A DNA stretch of 64,000 nucleotides. It comes from Athripsodes cinereus. Lineage: Eukaryota; Arthropoda; Insecta; Trichoptera; Leptoceridae. How positions within the stretch are numbered: the stretch's first letter is position 1; every line of letters begins with the position of its first letter. Under the pieces are notes generated by a model. The model did no database searches. It was not told where the DNA came from and saw only the letters and a list, made by a program, of their open reading frames with translations. Where the stretch lies: contig OX388312.1 in the NCBI GenBank assembly GCA_947579605.1, positions 17,879,313 through 17,943,312 of the forward strand, read 5' to 3'. Positions 53,800-64,000 of this stretch are shown in pieces. The translations under genes and the position numbers were made by a program.

Positions 53800-54238
53800 A
53801 CACATCTCTTTAATATATTGGTGCTAGACCATCAGGGCCAACTCCTTTTGTCTCATCTATACCTAATAAACGTTTATGAATATCAGATTTCAAGATATTA
53901 ACCATGGATAAACATGAGTTAGTTAAAATATTTTCCAATTCTTTAGTATTAGAATCATGCAAATTATTCAGTGAAAATACAGAACCAAAAAACGTCGAAA
54001 ACAAGTTTGCAATTCCCTCTGGATCGCTCGAAGTCTGGTCACCGTCACCCATTACCCTTGGATAGCCTCTAGATTCTTTAAGGGAATTCACGAATGAAAA
54101 GAAAGACTTGACATTGCCCTTAAGTGACTTCTCAGTGCTATTAATAAAAGACCTATAATCGTGATTCTGCGACAACTTCAACTGAGCTCTTAGTTGAAAA
54201 AATAAATTGTAGTCAGAATCATTACGGTTCATCTTCAA
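53800..54238 (-). pseudogene. Region before RT of the CR1/Jockey-like LINE
   Basis: Reads KMNRNDSDYNLFFQLRAQLK, INSTEKSLKGNVKSFFSFVN and ETKGVGPDGLAPIYIKEMCK, the spacer between endonuclease and RT and the first RT motif (GPDG). It is interrupted by the nested LINE tail just after. Confidence 0.75.
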
Positions 54239-54390
54239 CTTACGCCAAGCCTTAGACTTCTCTTAAACAATAACAGAATTCTATTAGAGAACCATTTGGG
54301 AAAATTATTAGGTGACACCCTCTTCATATGTAGGTGTATGCTTCTCAATTATTGGCAAAACATAACCATAAAAAGATTCAATCATCTTAT

Positions 54391-54729
54391 TCACCGGTCC
54401 GTTTCCCAAAACACTGACCCAATCAACACTTTGTAAAAAAAACTTTCACCAGTATCATCCCAAACAAGAGTGGATGAATATCCTAGTGTCCGATCCACAG
54501 CAATTAAGACCCCACCTCCATCCCTTTTACCACTCAACATGAAATCCCTATCCTTGCGGTAAACTGTATATTCGTTTTGAAAAAGTTCGCTGTCAAATAT
54601 GCCACAATTTAGCCAAGCTTCCGTCAGAACAATTATATCATAACTATTTGCAAATAAGTTTGCTCTAAACTCCTCGATCTTAGTCTTCAAGCCCCAAAAA
54701 TTCTGAGAGAATACTTTAGTGTGGTTCAC
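54391..54729 (-). pseudogene. APE endonuclease of the CR1/Jockey-like LINE
   Basis: Reads FSQNFWGLKTKIEEFRANLF, SYDIIVLTEAWLNCGIFDSE and YRKDRDF...GGGVLIAVDR: the N-terminal endonuclease motifs (QN, TE, GGGV). The rest of the domain is lost or in broken frame before 54240. Confidence 0.8.
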
Positions 54730-55062
54730 CTTGTAGTATGATATAAATATTCCATAAATAGAATATAAAATTATTGTAGGGCCCTATACTCATAGCAGTT
54801 GTAATACTTAAAACAAACATATAAATTAAATCTCCACAAATGCATATTTCTCCTAATAATAATAACATCATCAAGCAAACGAACACAGGAAACAATACAA
54901 CAAATGTGGCCAACACGGAACAGACCAGATACTTTATTACTAAAATAATATTCGCAAAACATTCGCATATTTTTTTGCGAATGCGAATGCGAATGCGAAT
55001 ACTTTGAAATATGCGAATATTCGCGAATGCGAATGCGAATGCGAATATTCGTTACATCACTA

Positions 55063-55070
55063 ATCTATTA
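55063..55070. repeat. hAT target-site duplication, right copy
   Basis: ATCTATTA, perfect match to 44546-44553. Confidence 0.9.
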
Positions 55071-56764
55071 CGTCGATAATAATGTACTCATAGGTACAAA
55101 CAATATAGACAGCTATGCTAAAACTTAATTATGATTTATTCGCTTTTAATATTAGTTATTATTACTATCGAAAAAGTTATCAATAATACTATTTTAATTC
55201 TTATCAAAATGTAGGATCTTGTAGGTAGGTGTATCTGTAAGTGGAGCCAATACAATGCAACCAACCAGATATTTATCAGAAAGCATTTATTTATTATACT
55301 TTGTTAGACAATTACATGTTCTTCAATGCGGTAACCTGACTGTCTTGTTAAAACGTTTCCAATAATTCATAAATAGCAGATCGCCTCTCTTCTTAATAAT
55401 CGTGGAACTGTGCAGTGTAATTAGCGGGTAATCTGTCAGATCTAATATCACAGGGGGCTACTTCTGACGGGTTTATCTTAGTCCAGAGTCTTATGTTTCT
55501 AATAGGTACATTTCTTAGATAACTTGATTAAAGTTCTTGAAAATGAATAATAAAGCCTCAAAAGTTCCAATAATTTTGAAGACACAGTTAAATTGTCAAC
55601 TATATAGGTATAGGTCGGTGTATGTTTTCAACAATAATAGTTTGACGTGTGAGACGAAATTAAAAAAAAGAGATTAAACCGATTCGGGTGTAAACACTTT
55701 TACATTGTTAAAAAATGCATATAGGTACTTAACCTGTAAATAGTTGTAAGGTTTGAATAAAATGATAAAAATATATTGGCAAAAATATCACAAATAAAAT
55801 AAAAAAAAAACTCCAATCCAGCGATGAGGCATACAACCCATACTGAATGACTTACTATCTATTGACATAGAGAGTACGACCTGTTAGGTTATCGATGACC
55901 TCACTTATGAGATATACCTACGGTGATAGATATTTAAAAAAAAAAACATTTTGTATTTCGTTTTCAGTTTACCACAGATTAGGTACTCAGTTAACACAAC
56001 GACTGTCCACAACTTAACAAGTCAAAATTTTGGAAAATTTTGATCTAATTGGTAATACATATAATGAACTTTTCTCTATCAATTCCACAAACAAATAACC
56101 ATAAAAATACACGGTAGGTACCTTATTTATATTAAATATTCAGTTAATGGGAAAAAATCATGTACCTATTTTCAATTCCACAAATTAATATTTCGGATTG
56201 TTTGACTATTGAACGGAACAACAGTGCGATTATGATATAGTAGGTATATTTCACTTTCTGTTGTGTTTCTAAAACATAATATTTAGATAAGTATACCAAA
56301 ATTACAAAAATGGCGTTTTCTCGAATATAAAACATTTCGACTTGTTGAGCTATGGAATTGGACGCTGGTGTTTCTATCCATCGCAAAATATTTTTTTAGC
56401 TAAATCACTCATATCTTGTAGTGGGTGGAATACAAAAAATAAATAATAATTATTATGCACTTCTTTCATTTATATATATTATTGTAGTTAAGGTAGCACT
56501 TACTCATTATGACATGATGTTGTATGCTAAATAAAAAAAAAACTCTTATTTTTATAACCAACTGAGTACCTTGAAATATTGATTATTATTATGTAGGTAC
56601 TGTGAGAGTTGTTGTTTTGTATTTTTATTTTCAGAACATCTGATTGATTTACGTACAATAATAAGTGACCTAGTAAAATGATAATAATTCGTCTTGTCTT
56701 GTACCACAAACTAAAATTACACAACACTTATGTATATTATTGTTATGTATATGTACCGTCATAG
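55071..56764. other. Intergenic repeats, no gene seen
   Basis: Contains a diverged S2 SINE body (about 55815-55930: CAGCGATGAGGCATACAACC) and a segment (55985-56275) duplicated in diverged form at 62160-62580. No coding region recognised. Confidence 0.5.
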
Positions 56765-57372
56765 CAGTGGCGTGCCTTCCATACATACAAAAAAGCACCG
56801 CATGCCTACAAAATCTAGGCGAGCTATAGGTTCCGAGGAGAACCTCGAAATGACAAATTTGCTAAAGATTTCTCGTCTTTCAATTGTGACAAGTTTATCA
56901 GTTCAAGTAAATCTTATTCTACACATGTATTATATTATAACTGTTGACTTTATTTTTATTAATGAGTTTATTTATTTATATTACAGAGAGATCACTTCAT
57001 GGAATCTTCAGTAAAGAAAAGGTCTCCTACTCTCTGTGTAACTTTTCTAGTGTCACGTAAAATGCAGATGTCAACAATTCTAAATGTCTTTTTGTAATTA
57101 TGACACTGTCAGAATGACATAGTGGTGATATAGGTAGATTTCATATAAAATAATATGACTTAATTGTAAATATCTATCGATTATAAATTCGATAAACTCG
57201 CCCATTGCACAAATATATTGTCTGGTGTAAGTTCTACAATGTTTATATTTTAATAATGTTTGTTTTTTTTGTGCAATAAATATTTTTATTATTATTATTA
57301 TAGTATGTATGTATGTAGGTACCTATTTATAATGAATGCATGCCTAATATAAAAAGGCTAGTCCCGCCACTG
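56765..57372. mobile_element. Small hAT-like non-autonomous element
   Basis: Ends CAGTGGCGTGCCTTCC (left) and, reversed, CAGTGGCGGGACTAGCC (right). The flanks CGTCATAG and GTTCATAG agree in 6 of 8 bases, fitting an aged 8-bp duplication. About 608 bp, carrying a degraded S2 SINE head (56995-57140: AAAGGTCTCCTACTCTCTGT). Another CAGTGGCGTGTCTA end occurs at 63391. Confidence 0.65.
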
Positions 57373-58802
57373 GTTCATAGATAATTGAATCTTATAGTTC
57401 AGAAAAGAACATTAAATGTTATTGAACTGAAATTATTACACTAGTCAACATCATAATAATGGTATATTTGTATTTTATATCAAATTATGTGGGTACCTAC
57501 TTCCTTTCCATCACAAGACAACAAGAATAAAAGGTAAAGTTTAATCTTTCGGGCGACGGTTCTTGGTGGAAGTTCATTATAACAATAGATTGAAATGAAA
57601 CAAAATATAAAACTAGTAATTCCACTGATAATTTGCGTTTTTAATGAAACAAAATGAAAAGTAATTCCAGTGGCAACTTCATTAATTTGGACTTAATTAA
57701 TTTTATATTTGCCTGATAATGAGAATGTAAGCTTTCGAAAGCCGGTTTGCAAATTGATAAATTTACATACCGGTGAAATTTCTATGTATTTTTTTTATTA
57801 ATTTTTTTTATATTTTTAGCTTTAGCTTAATTGCTTATAAATGCTTATATGAACCATATTTAAAAAAATATTCTATTGTCTTTCAATTTGCATTATTTGT
57901 AAGAAAGCATGTCTTATTAACATGGATAAAAAAGAAATAATACTAATAATAATACTACCTATTATGGTACGATTAAAATATGAACGGGAAGTTTTTTCTG
58001 AAAATCATTGTTATTAATCTTGCAAAAGGGGTTTTCAGTAAATTTTCTATACACTTGCTCCTCGCTATTCATTATTTATTTCGGTAGAAAATCATATTTT
58101 TTATGTACCTACTAGACATACTGTATTTTTTGGATTATAGGCATTATACCAGTTAACTTTTTTCAAACAATTCATTCTTTCAAACATTCCTGCTTTAGGT
58201 TTATGTCTTATTTCTTGATAAAATACTGAGATACAAATAACAAATAAATGGATTTATAAAGATAAGGTGCTTCGTTGCAAAGATATGATCGTCAAATGTT
58301 TAACAATCTATTACTAGCCATATTAATAAGTTGATTCTATTGTACTTACTTATAAGTACATGTCTATTTCATAACTAACCACTATGCTGACCATTGTAAG
58401 AATTATTTATAAGAGAAAAATGTTTTTTATTTTTTAAATAATTTGATATCGAGTAACTGGTATTATTAATCTCGTAATGTGACACTCCCTGCATCTAATA
58501 AATACAAAATAAAAGCTTTAAATGGTACAGATAAACCTTTCTAGAATTCTGTTTTATGGATACAATTATATGGATTGTCTAGCAAGTAGCAGTGCAAATT
58601 TTTTTTTTTTTTAATTTTTTTAATTTATTTATTAGTATCAATTATAGGCATAAAATACATGGTCCTGTTAAGTCATATAAGTTGACTTGTCGACAGGTTC
58701 TAATATAAAACATAATTATTAAATTACTTTTCAATAATACTTAATTATACATCCTACTCTATTTCTATTTTATACAATAAAATGATATCATGAGAACTAT
58801 TT
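57373..58802. other. Intergenic, no gene seen
   Basis: AT-rich. Holds a reversed fragment of the 48.4-kb repeat (57545-57575: CGGTTCTTGGTGGAAGTTCA) and a T13 run near 58600. No element boundaries or coding signal recognised. Confidence 0.5.
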
Positions 58803-59135
58803 CTACGCTAAATTAATAGGTATATCTTAATAATACAAAACATAATACAAATTAGATATTAAATAACTCTACAATGATGCTTATTTATTCATACCTACGC
58901 TACGCTACCTATTCTACGCTAAATTAATAGGTATATCTTAATAATACAAAACATAATACAAATTAGATATTAAATAACTCTACAATGATGCTTATTTATT
59001 CATACCTACGCTACGCTACCTATTCTACGCTAAATTAATAGGTATATCTTAATAATACAAAACATAATACAAATTAGATATTAAATAACTCTACAATGAT
59101 GCTTATTTATTCATACCTACGCTACGCTACCTATT
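58803..59135 (+). repeat. Tandem array of a 111-bp unit (three full copies)
   Basis: Units begin at 58803, 58914 and 59025 with CTACGCTAAATTAATAGGTA, and a fourth partial unit starts at 59136. Copies are almost identical and end CATACCTACGCTACGCTACC. Recent expansion. Confidence 0.93.
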
Positions 59136-60093
59136 CTACGCTAAATTAATAGGTATATCTTAATAATACACAACATAATACAAATTATTTTCAACACAAT
59201 AATCAATTATTTTTTTGATAATTGATACTTAAATCTACAAATTCCTCTTCCTTTCTCAAAATTTTATTTATTTATTCTTTACTGTACAGTAATTACAAGC
59301 AAATTTTCACAAAAATACATTTAAATCAAATACAATGAATATACAGAGGTTTAAGTTGCTTCTCGAAATTAAATAACGGATTCTAGCTAATATACTCGTA
59401 ATAATGTAATTTTGTAATAAAAACCAAAAAGATAAGGTAGTCTTATGGTCTGATAGAAATCTCAAACTTTCAATCGAGAGATTCCAGCAAGGCTACTCTT
59501 GACAAAACTAAACACGATCTTAATCTAGTCTTGATCTTGATCATACGACGCACCAAGTGACTATTGGCCAAAAACACACCCAAACCGATCGCGCGTTAGC
59601 GGTAGCGCGGTATTCTACGCTAAATTAATAGGTATATCTTAATAATACACAACATAATACAAATTATTTTCAACACAATAATCAATTATTTTTTTGATAA
59701 TTGATACTTAAATCTACAAATTCCTCTTCCTTTCTCAAAATTTTATTTATTTATTCTTTACTGTACAGTAATTACAAGCAAATTTTCACAAAAATACATT
59801 TAAATCAAATACAATGAATATACAGAGGTTTAAGTTGCTTCTCGAAATTAAATAACGGATTCTAGCTAATATACTCGTAATAATGTAATTTTGTAATAAA
59901 AACCAAAAAGATAAGGTAGTCTTATGGTCTGATAGAAATCTCAAACTTTCAATCGAGAGATTCCAGCAAGGCTACTCTTGACAAAACTAAACACGATCTT
60001 AATCTAGTCTTGATCTTGATCATACGACGCACCAAGTGACTATTGGCCAAAAACACACCCAAACCGATCGCGCGTTAGCGGTAGCGCGGTGTT
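59136..60093 (+). repeat. 479-bp tandem duplication
   Basis: Copy 1 is 59136-59614, copy 2 starts at 59615. Both begin with the 111-bp unit's first 60 bases and run through TTTTCAACACAATAATCAAT, GACGCACCAAGTGACTATTG and GCGCGTTAGCGGTAGCGCGG. The two copies look nearly identical. Copy 2 continues into the foldback arm; copy 1 is cut at GCGCGG and returns to the unit start. Confidence 0.93.
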
Positions 60094-60190
60094 TTTGACC
60101 ATAGTCCCTTCGTGCGTCGTATGATCAAGATCAAGACTTGATTAAGATCGTGTTTAGTTTTGTCAAGAGTAGCCCTGCTGGGTTTGATTT
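59960..60190. mobile_element. Foldback element with about 85-bp arms
   Basis: Left arm GGCTACTCTTGACAAAACTA, AACACGATCTTAATC...CTTGATCTTGATCATACGAC; right arm GTCGTATGATCAAGATCAAG...GATTAAGATCGTGTTTAGTT, TTGTCAAGAGTAGCC. The loop is a GC-rich CGCGCGTTAGCGGTAGCGCG. A left half also sits in the first 479-bp copy (about 59480-59610). Confidence 0.8.
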
Positions 60191-61365
60191 CTCTCCCTAC
60201 TGACCACCTACTCCACCTGTAGATATATTGTTTACTGTTGTGGTGTTTATGATGTATTTAGGTTTATTACAAACTCAGATTTATCTTTTAAATATAACTA
60301 CAATAAATAAGATCTCATTTAGTCATTGATATACTAATAAATTAAACGTTGAGTAAGTAAGTAATCGCGTGCTTAGCTTACAACCGACATAAATCTTCCG
60401 ATTTTTAATATTTTTGATTCGAGCGAAAATTAACTGTTATTAAATAAAAATATTACAATAGATTAATAAAATTATTATGAATACTAAGCTCGATGCGAGA
60501 TGCGAGTAGGTTAGGTACATTAGGTTATTGTATTTACGTTTATTTATTGTAGATACACTCCTATTATATTTATAAGTAGGTAGGTGTATATATCTGTAGA
60601 TATCTTGTAATACATCACACGAAAAATACAATCCCAAGTACATTTTCTCGCCTCTGTTTGGTATAAAACGTTAACTAATAAAACATCCTTGATTATTTAA
60701 TTAAATCAACTTATTTAGTGAATTAATATACCTAATGTAGGTACATTAATACAGGTAGGTATCTGCCTTTTAACCTATTGTTGATTCTGTATCAAAAATA
60801 TTACAGCAGAGCAGGCTTTAGGCGATTTAATAAACTTTAAATCTGACACCTTTATATTCCTACATTAGATTAAGAAATAAATTATGTAGATTCAACCTTT
60901 CTTATAAACATGGTCCACACTTTACACTTCGAACAGGGAGTATGGCAGACGTGCAAACCATATTATGCATCGGTGAGGTTTGTCCCCTAGTGTGAATACG
61001 GCGCATAGTGCCAGACAACGCACCATATTGTGGAGTGTCTTCTGTATGACTTTGAGTTTGGTTGGGGGGATCTACATGGAGTGACCATCGATGCACCCAA
61101 CTGTCTGGAAAATTAGCCATCCGGCCAGAGTGCCAAATGCATTTAAAAAAAATGCTCTGAGAGGAAGTTCTATAAAATCTAAATAATGTTATTTTTTTCT
61201 TTCCTTATTCTATTTCTCGACAATCCTAGTCCTTCGTTTTAACATTTTTTACACTCATATTTTTGTTTGACGTCTTCCAGTAACAATCACAATGGTTTTA
61301 TTTTGTTTTATAAATTTAAACTTCTTAAAATTACGAAGATCTTAACATAATCGAATAAGGAAAGC
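60191..61365. other. Intergenic, no gene seen
   Basis: AT-rich. Near 60900-61130 a GC-richer patch (TTGTCCCCTAGTGTGAATAC, CACCATATTGTGGAGTGTCT, GTTGGGGGGATC) may be a LINE-tail scrap: + strand CRTTHHIVECLLYDFEFG-like wording fits a Cys/His end, but frames are uncertain. Confidence 0.4.
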
Positions 61366-61615
61366 ACCTGACCATCTCAGATAGGCGCTCCAGATGGATT
61401 GGACATATAATTCGCCACAAATACCTTCTACAAGAAATGATAGAAGCCACTGCTGAGGGAAAAAATCATTGGGGGCGCACACGCCGAGAATGCCTCGACG
61501 ATCTATACGAGGAATGAGGATATGAGTTGGGGATCGTATGATGAGCTGATAAGAATCGCATAGGATAGAGCGCAATTGAAAGAAAGATACAAGCAAGACT
61601 TTGCTGCAAACTAAT
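61366..61615 (+). mobile_element. RTE-like LINE C-terminal remnant
   Basis: Reads RWIGHIIRHKYLLQEMIEAT, then GKNHWGRTRRECLDDLYEE, a stop, and further in-frame RIG and ERKIQARLC. R-W-x-G-H...EG...G-R-x-R-R is the conserved end of many RTE-like RT proteins. Two or more stops. Confidence 0.65.
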
Positions 61616-62990
61616 CTACAGGATTAAAACCAGAGAGAAACGATAAATCAAGATAAATCCAGTTTTTTTTAAAAAAAGAAGATAAATCCGGTGGTTTACA
61701 TATTTGAAGTAAACGTAAAACAGCCAAAATATTTGTGGCAATCTCATTGAATGTATTTTATCATGAACGTCCCTGTATACTATATACCTACAAAGGTAAA
61801 AAACGAATTGAAAGTAAAAGTAAAGTGTAGCAGTGAAGAGATAATAATAAATAAATAGAACCTCCATGATGTGTTGTAATATATAAGTATACCTAATATT
61901 ATTTATAAAATGTATCTATCTATGTATAGTGACAAGTGGGTACACATGTATTCGTACGATGCCATTGTGGATATATGGATAATAATATTATAGTCTATAC
62001 TGTATTATGATGTAATGTAAGTGGTGTAGCGAAATCATTTCATTCATGCTCCGATATGGTTTCATAGAATTATAGAAAATGTATTTATCCGAATTATAAA
62101 AGCTCAGATAATGAAGTAGGTACACAAAAGTATAATAAATAATTTCAAATGTCGATACTGTCCAGGTCCATAACTCAACAAGTAGAAAATTTTAATTCAA
62201 TTGTTAACGTACACAATCAACGCCACTCTTCCGATCCCACAAACAAATAACTATGAAAAAATTACGGTTTCCTTTGTATATTAATAATAATAATAATAAT
62301 TATTATTATTAATATACAAAGGAGAAAATACCATTATATCATAACTACAGAACACATAATTTTATGCAATGAGCGAGTTTATCTCTGAAGCGCGATATCT
62401 TCCAACTAGCCCATTAAATATTTAGATTTGGAAAAAAGTAATGTACCTACCTATTTTCAATTCCACAGATAAATATTTCGAATTGTTAAACTATCGACAG
62501 GAACAAAGACAATGTGTGTCTTTAACAGTGCGATTATTACATACATAGTATATTTCACTTTCTGTTGTGTTTTGAAAAATACCAAAATTATACAATTTCC
62601 TTGCTCCTCGGTTCAAGAGATAGAGACGTATTCGAACTCCTAAACTCATTTATACAAAAAAGCCCATTCAATAAAACTCTGAACCTGTTTTTGTTTAACT
62701 ATTTTCTTTGTAAGTTCTGACTAGATACACCTATTCACCTATAAAGTGAGAGAGAGATTTGACATTTCTCTTGCCATTATGGTTTCAAAATTTAATATTT
62801 TTTGTTATATATGTTTTTCAAAGTGATGCGTTTTTACAAAGAACAAGTCTCATTTGATAGAAAATAAATTATTTACACATAGATAATGTACCTATAACGA
62901 ATCATTCCTTTAAAATTAGAAATAATTATTACAAACATACGATATTATTTATTGATTTGGTGGTAACGTTGTGCCAGTTTCTAAACATAA
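61616..62990. other. Intergenic repeats, no gene seen
   Basis: Holds the duplicated segment (62160-62580), a perfect palindrome (62271-62322) and a copy of the GCGAGTTTATC repeat (62345-62415). No coding signal recognised. Confidence 0.5.
62271..62322. repeat. 52-bp perfect palindrome with (TAA)n/(TTA)n
   Basis: CCTTTGTATATTAATAATAA... meets its own reverse complement ...TTATTAATATACAAAGG without a loop. It inserts within the duplicated segment shared with 56 kb. Confidence 0.9.
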
Positions 62991-63213
62991 TTACTAATGT
63001 TTGGAGTCAAAAAACTTTACTAATAACACTAAAAATTATTATACGCGCGACCAATGTTTCAACAGGTATCCTGTCATTCTCAAGCGCAATATTTGAATAT
63101 ATGTTAAATATTGCGCTTGAGAATGACAGGTTACCTATTGAAAGCTTGGTCGCGCGTATAATAATTTTTAGTGGTAGGTACTAGTAAAGTTTTTTGACTC
63201 CAAACATTCGTAA
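62991..63213. mobile_element. 223-bp foldback MITE
   Basis: Arms of about 105 bp: left TTACTAATGTTTGGAGTCAA, TTATTATACGCGCGACCAAT, TGTCATTCTCAAGCGCAATA; the right arm is the reverse complement with few mismatches, around a loop of under 10 nt near 63100. No ORF; strong hairpin in single-stranded form. Confidence 0.88.
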
Positions 63214-64000
63214 CATACCTACATACGATGCTAGACTAGACACTATAAGTCAAAACATTATGTAACATGGAGAAGAACCGTAAGCTATTATTTTATTATT
63301 ATCTTCGTAATATTGATCTTTTATTTAGCCAACATTATCAATACATACATATCTTTAAAATAATTATAATAAACAACTTTCTTCACATCAGTGGCGTGTC
63401 TAAAATTTTCATACTGGGTAGGCTCACCATCAATAATTATTAGGTATAAATAAGCTATTTATTAAATATAAAGTATTACTCGAAAACGAGTAAATTTCCT
63501 TGAGGAATACAAAGCATGCAAGATAAAAACGATAGTTTCGATACTTCAAACGTAAAATATATGTAAAATTTGTCTCTATTTTACTGCATGTATAATGGTC
63601 ACTTTTCAAAGAACTGACAGTGCTTGATTCATACAACACGCTGTGATATCCGTGATATCGCAGGTACCTATATCTAGTGAATCATATTATTTTATAACAG
63701 AGTATTGGTCAAATGATGCCCAATGAAGTAGATGAGCAGAACAAAAATAAGCCTTGAAAGAAATAATGCAGGCCGTTAAACATAAAAATAATCTAGTCGG
63801 GTTCTTTTGGATATATTATAACGCGTGTTGTTTGGAGGTTTCAACGGCGGGCCATCAAATGACCTATGGAATTCACACATTAAAAAAGATCGGATTATTA
63901 ATTGCGCACAATTTTATAATTTTTTAATTATTTTTTAACCTGGAAACCTCAGGTAAAGCCCGGCTTTTCGGCTTGTATGGAATATACGTTACTGCTTGAC
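63214..64000. other. Right edge, no gene seen
   Basis: Includes a hAT-like end CAGTGGCGTGTCTA at 63391 whose partner is not in the window. Remaining sequence is AT-rich without recognised features. Confidence 0.5.

Larger units (their letters stand above)
52150..54960 (-). mobile_element. CR1/Jockey-like LINE, decayed, inside the hAT element
   Basis: The - strand order is endonuclease (54729-54391), RT N-terminal region (54238-53800), a nested LINE tail (53464-53766), RT core (53440-52740) and C-terminus (52718-52220), then a short 3' UTR. Frame breaks occur between blocks, for example at 54391, 54240, 53154 and 52740. No RNase H domain is seen, which fits CR1 or Jockey and excludes the I/LOA group. 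Confidence 0.8.
44554..55062. mobile_element. hAT-superfamily non-autonomous element, inflated by nested insertions
   Basis: Terminal sequence TAGTGTTGTAACGAAT on the left and, reversed, TAGTGATGTAACGAATATTC on the right, flanked by the perfect 8-bp duplication ATCTATTA. Subterminal tracts of repeated GCGAAT (51576-51650 and 54950-55050) belong to its two ends. The P-like transposon (44573-51569) split it about 16-20 bp inside the left end, and a LINE (52150-54960) entered the middle. Without these it would be only about 0.7-0.8 kb. No hAT transposase is recognised. On the - strand a short ORF reads SIFAFAFAFAN through the GCGAAT repeats; I give it no function. Confidence 0.85.

Noticed and set aside
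55970..56400. A conserved coding block shared with 62.2 kb
   Set aside because: The shared words are in no common reading frame and are rich in stops; it is repeat DNA.
60902..61120. A 72-codon - strand ORF
   Set aside because: No motif; at best antisense to a possible LINE-tail scrap.

Overview
This is an AT-rich nuclear segment of an insect genome, with short GT-AG introns, very dense transposons and tRNA-derived SINEs. The order cannot be fixed from the window; composition and repeat style would suit a hemipteran, but that is weak. Only two host genes are supported. The first is the 3' third of a Dscam1-type gene on the + strand (9746-30048): half of one fibronectin type III (FN) domain, a complete FN domain (FN4), the last immunoglobulin domain, FN5 and FN6, two alternative transmembrane (TM) exons, and the whole cytoplasmic tail ending in YDTVAV. 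All earlier Ig/FN exons, including the hypervariable clusters, must lie left of position 1. The second is a complete nuclear gene for the mitochondrial ATP synthase delta subunit on the - strand (CDS 35733-33524, four coding exons plus a 5' UTR exon). The two genes converge, separated by a probable long Dscam 3' UTR and SINE debris.

Layout. 1-430: Penelope-like remnant. 469-9710 (- strand): a decayed non-LTR element with a C-terminal restriction-like endonuclease (R2/R4/Dong type), split by an intact LOA-clade element (2713-8405, ORF1 and ORF2 open, 12-bp target duplication). 9746-30048: Dscam1 exons, with introns carrying an RTE-like relic (10.03-10.64 kb), a dead mariner (13969-15259), palindromic MITEs, a six-copy 52-bp minisatellite (23347-23658), SINEs, and a pogo/Tigger-like element (28617-29837) that holds a 5'-truncated LOA-like insertion with a 13-bp duplication. 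33.2-36.4 kb: ATP synthase delta with intronic SINEs. 36.5-38.1 kb: LINE and SINE tails. 38097-42708: intact Ty1/copia element with apparently identical LTRs. 44554-55062: a hAT-type element with a perfect 8-bp target duplication, inflated to 10.5 kb by nested insertions: a decayed P-superfamily (THAP) transposon and a CR1/Jockey-like LINE that itself contains another LINE tail. 55-64 kb: no gene found; tandem duplications, foldback elements, a small hAT-like element and diverged duplicated segments.

How it works together. The Dscam exons encode the membrane-proximal extracellular part, the alternative transmembrane segment and the signalling tail of a neuronal/immune adhesion receptor. Exon phases show which exons can be skipped without a frameshift (those corresponding to fly exons 19 and 23), and the two TM exons are only 40 nt apart, too close to be joined to each other. 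The rest of the window is a layered record of transposition. I found no clearly new biological system. The items most worth a second look are the TM exon pair, a possible 6-nt Dscam microexon, the P-type transposon whose THAP half and catalytic half point in opposite directions between outward-facing ends, and the recent tandem/foldback amplification at 58.8-60.2 kb.
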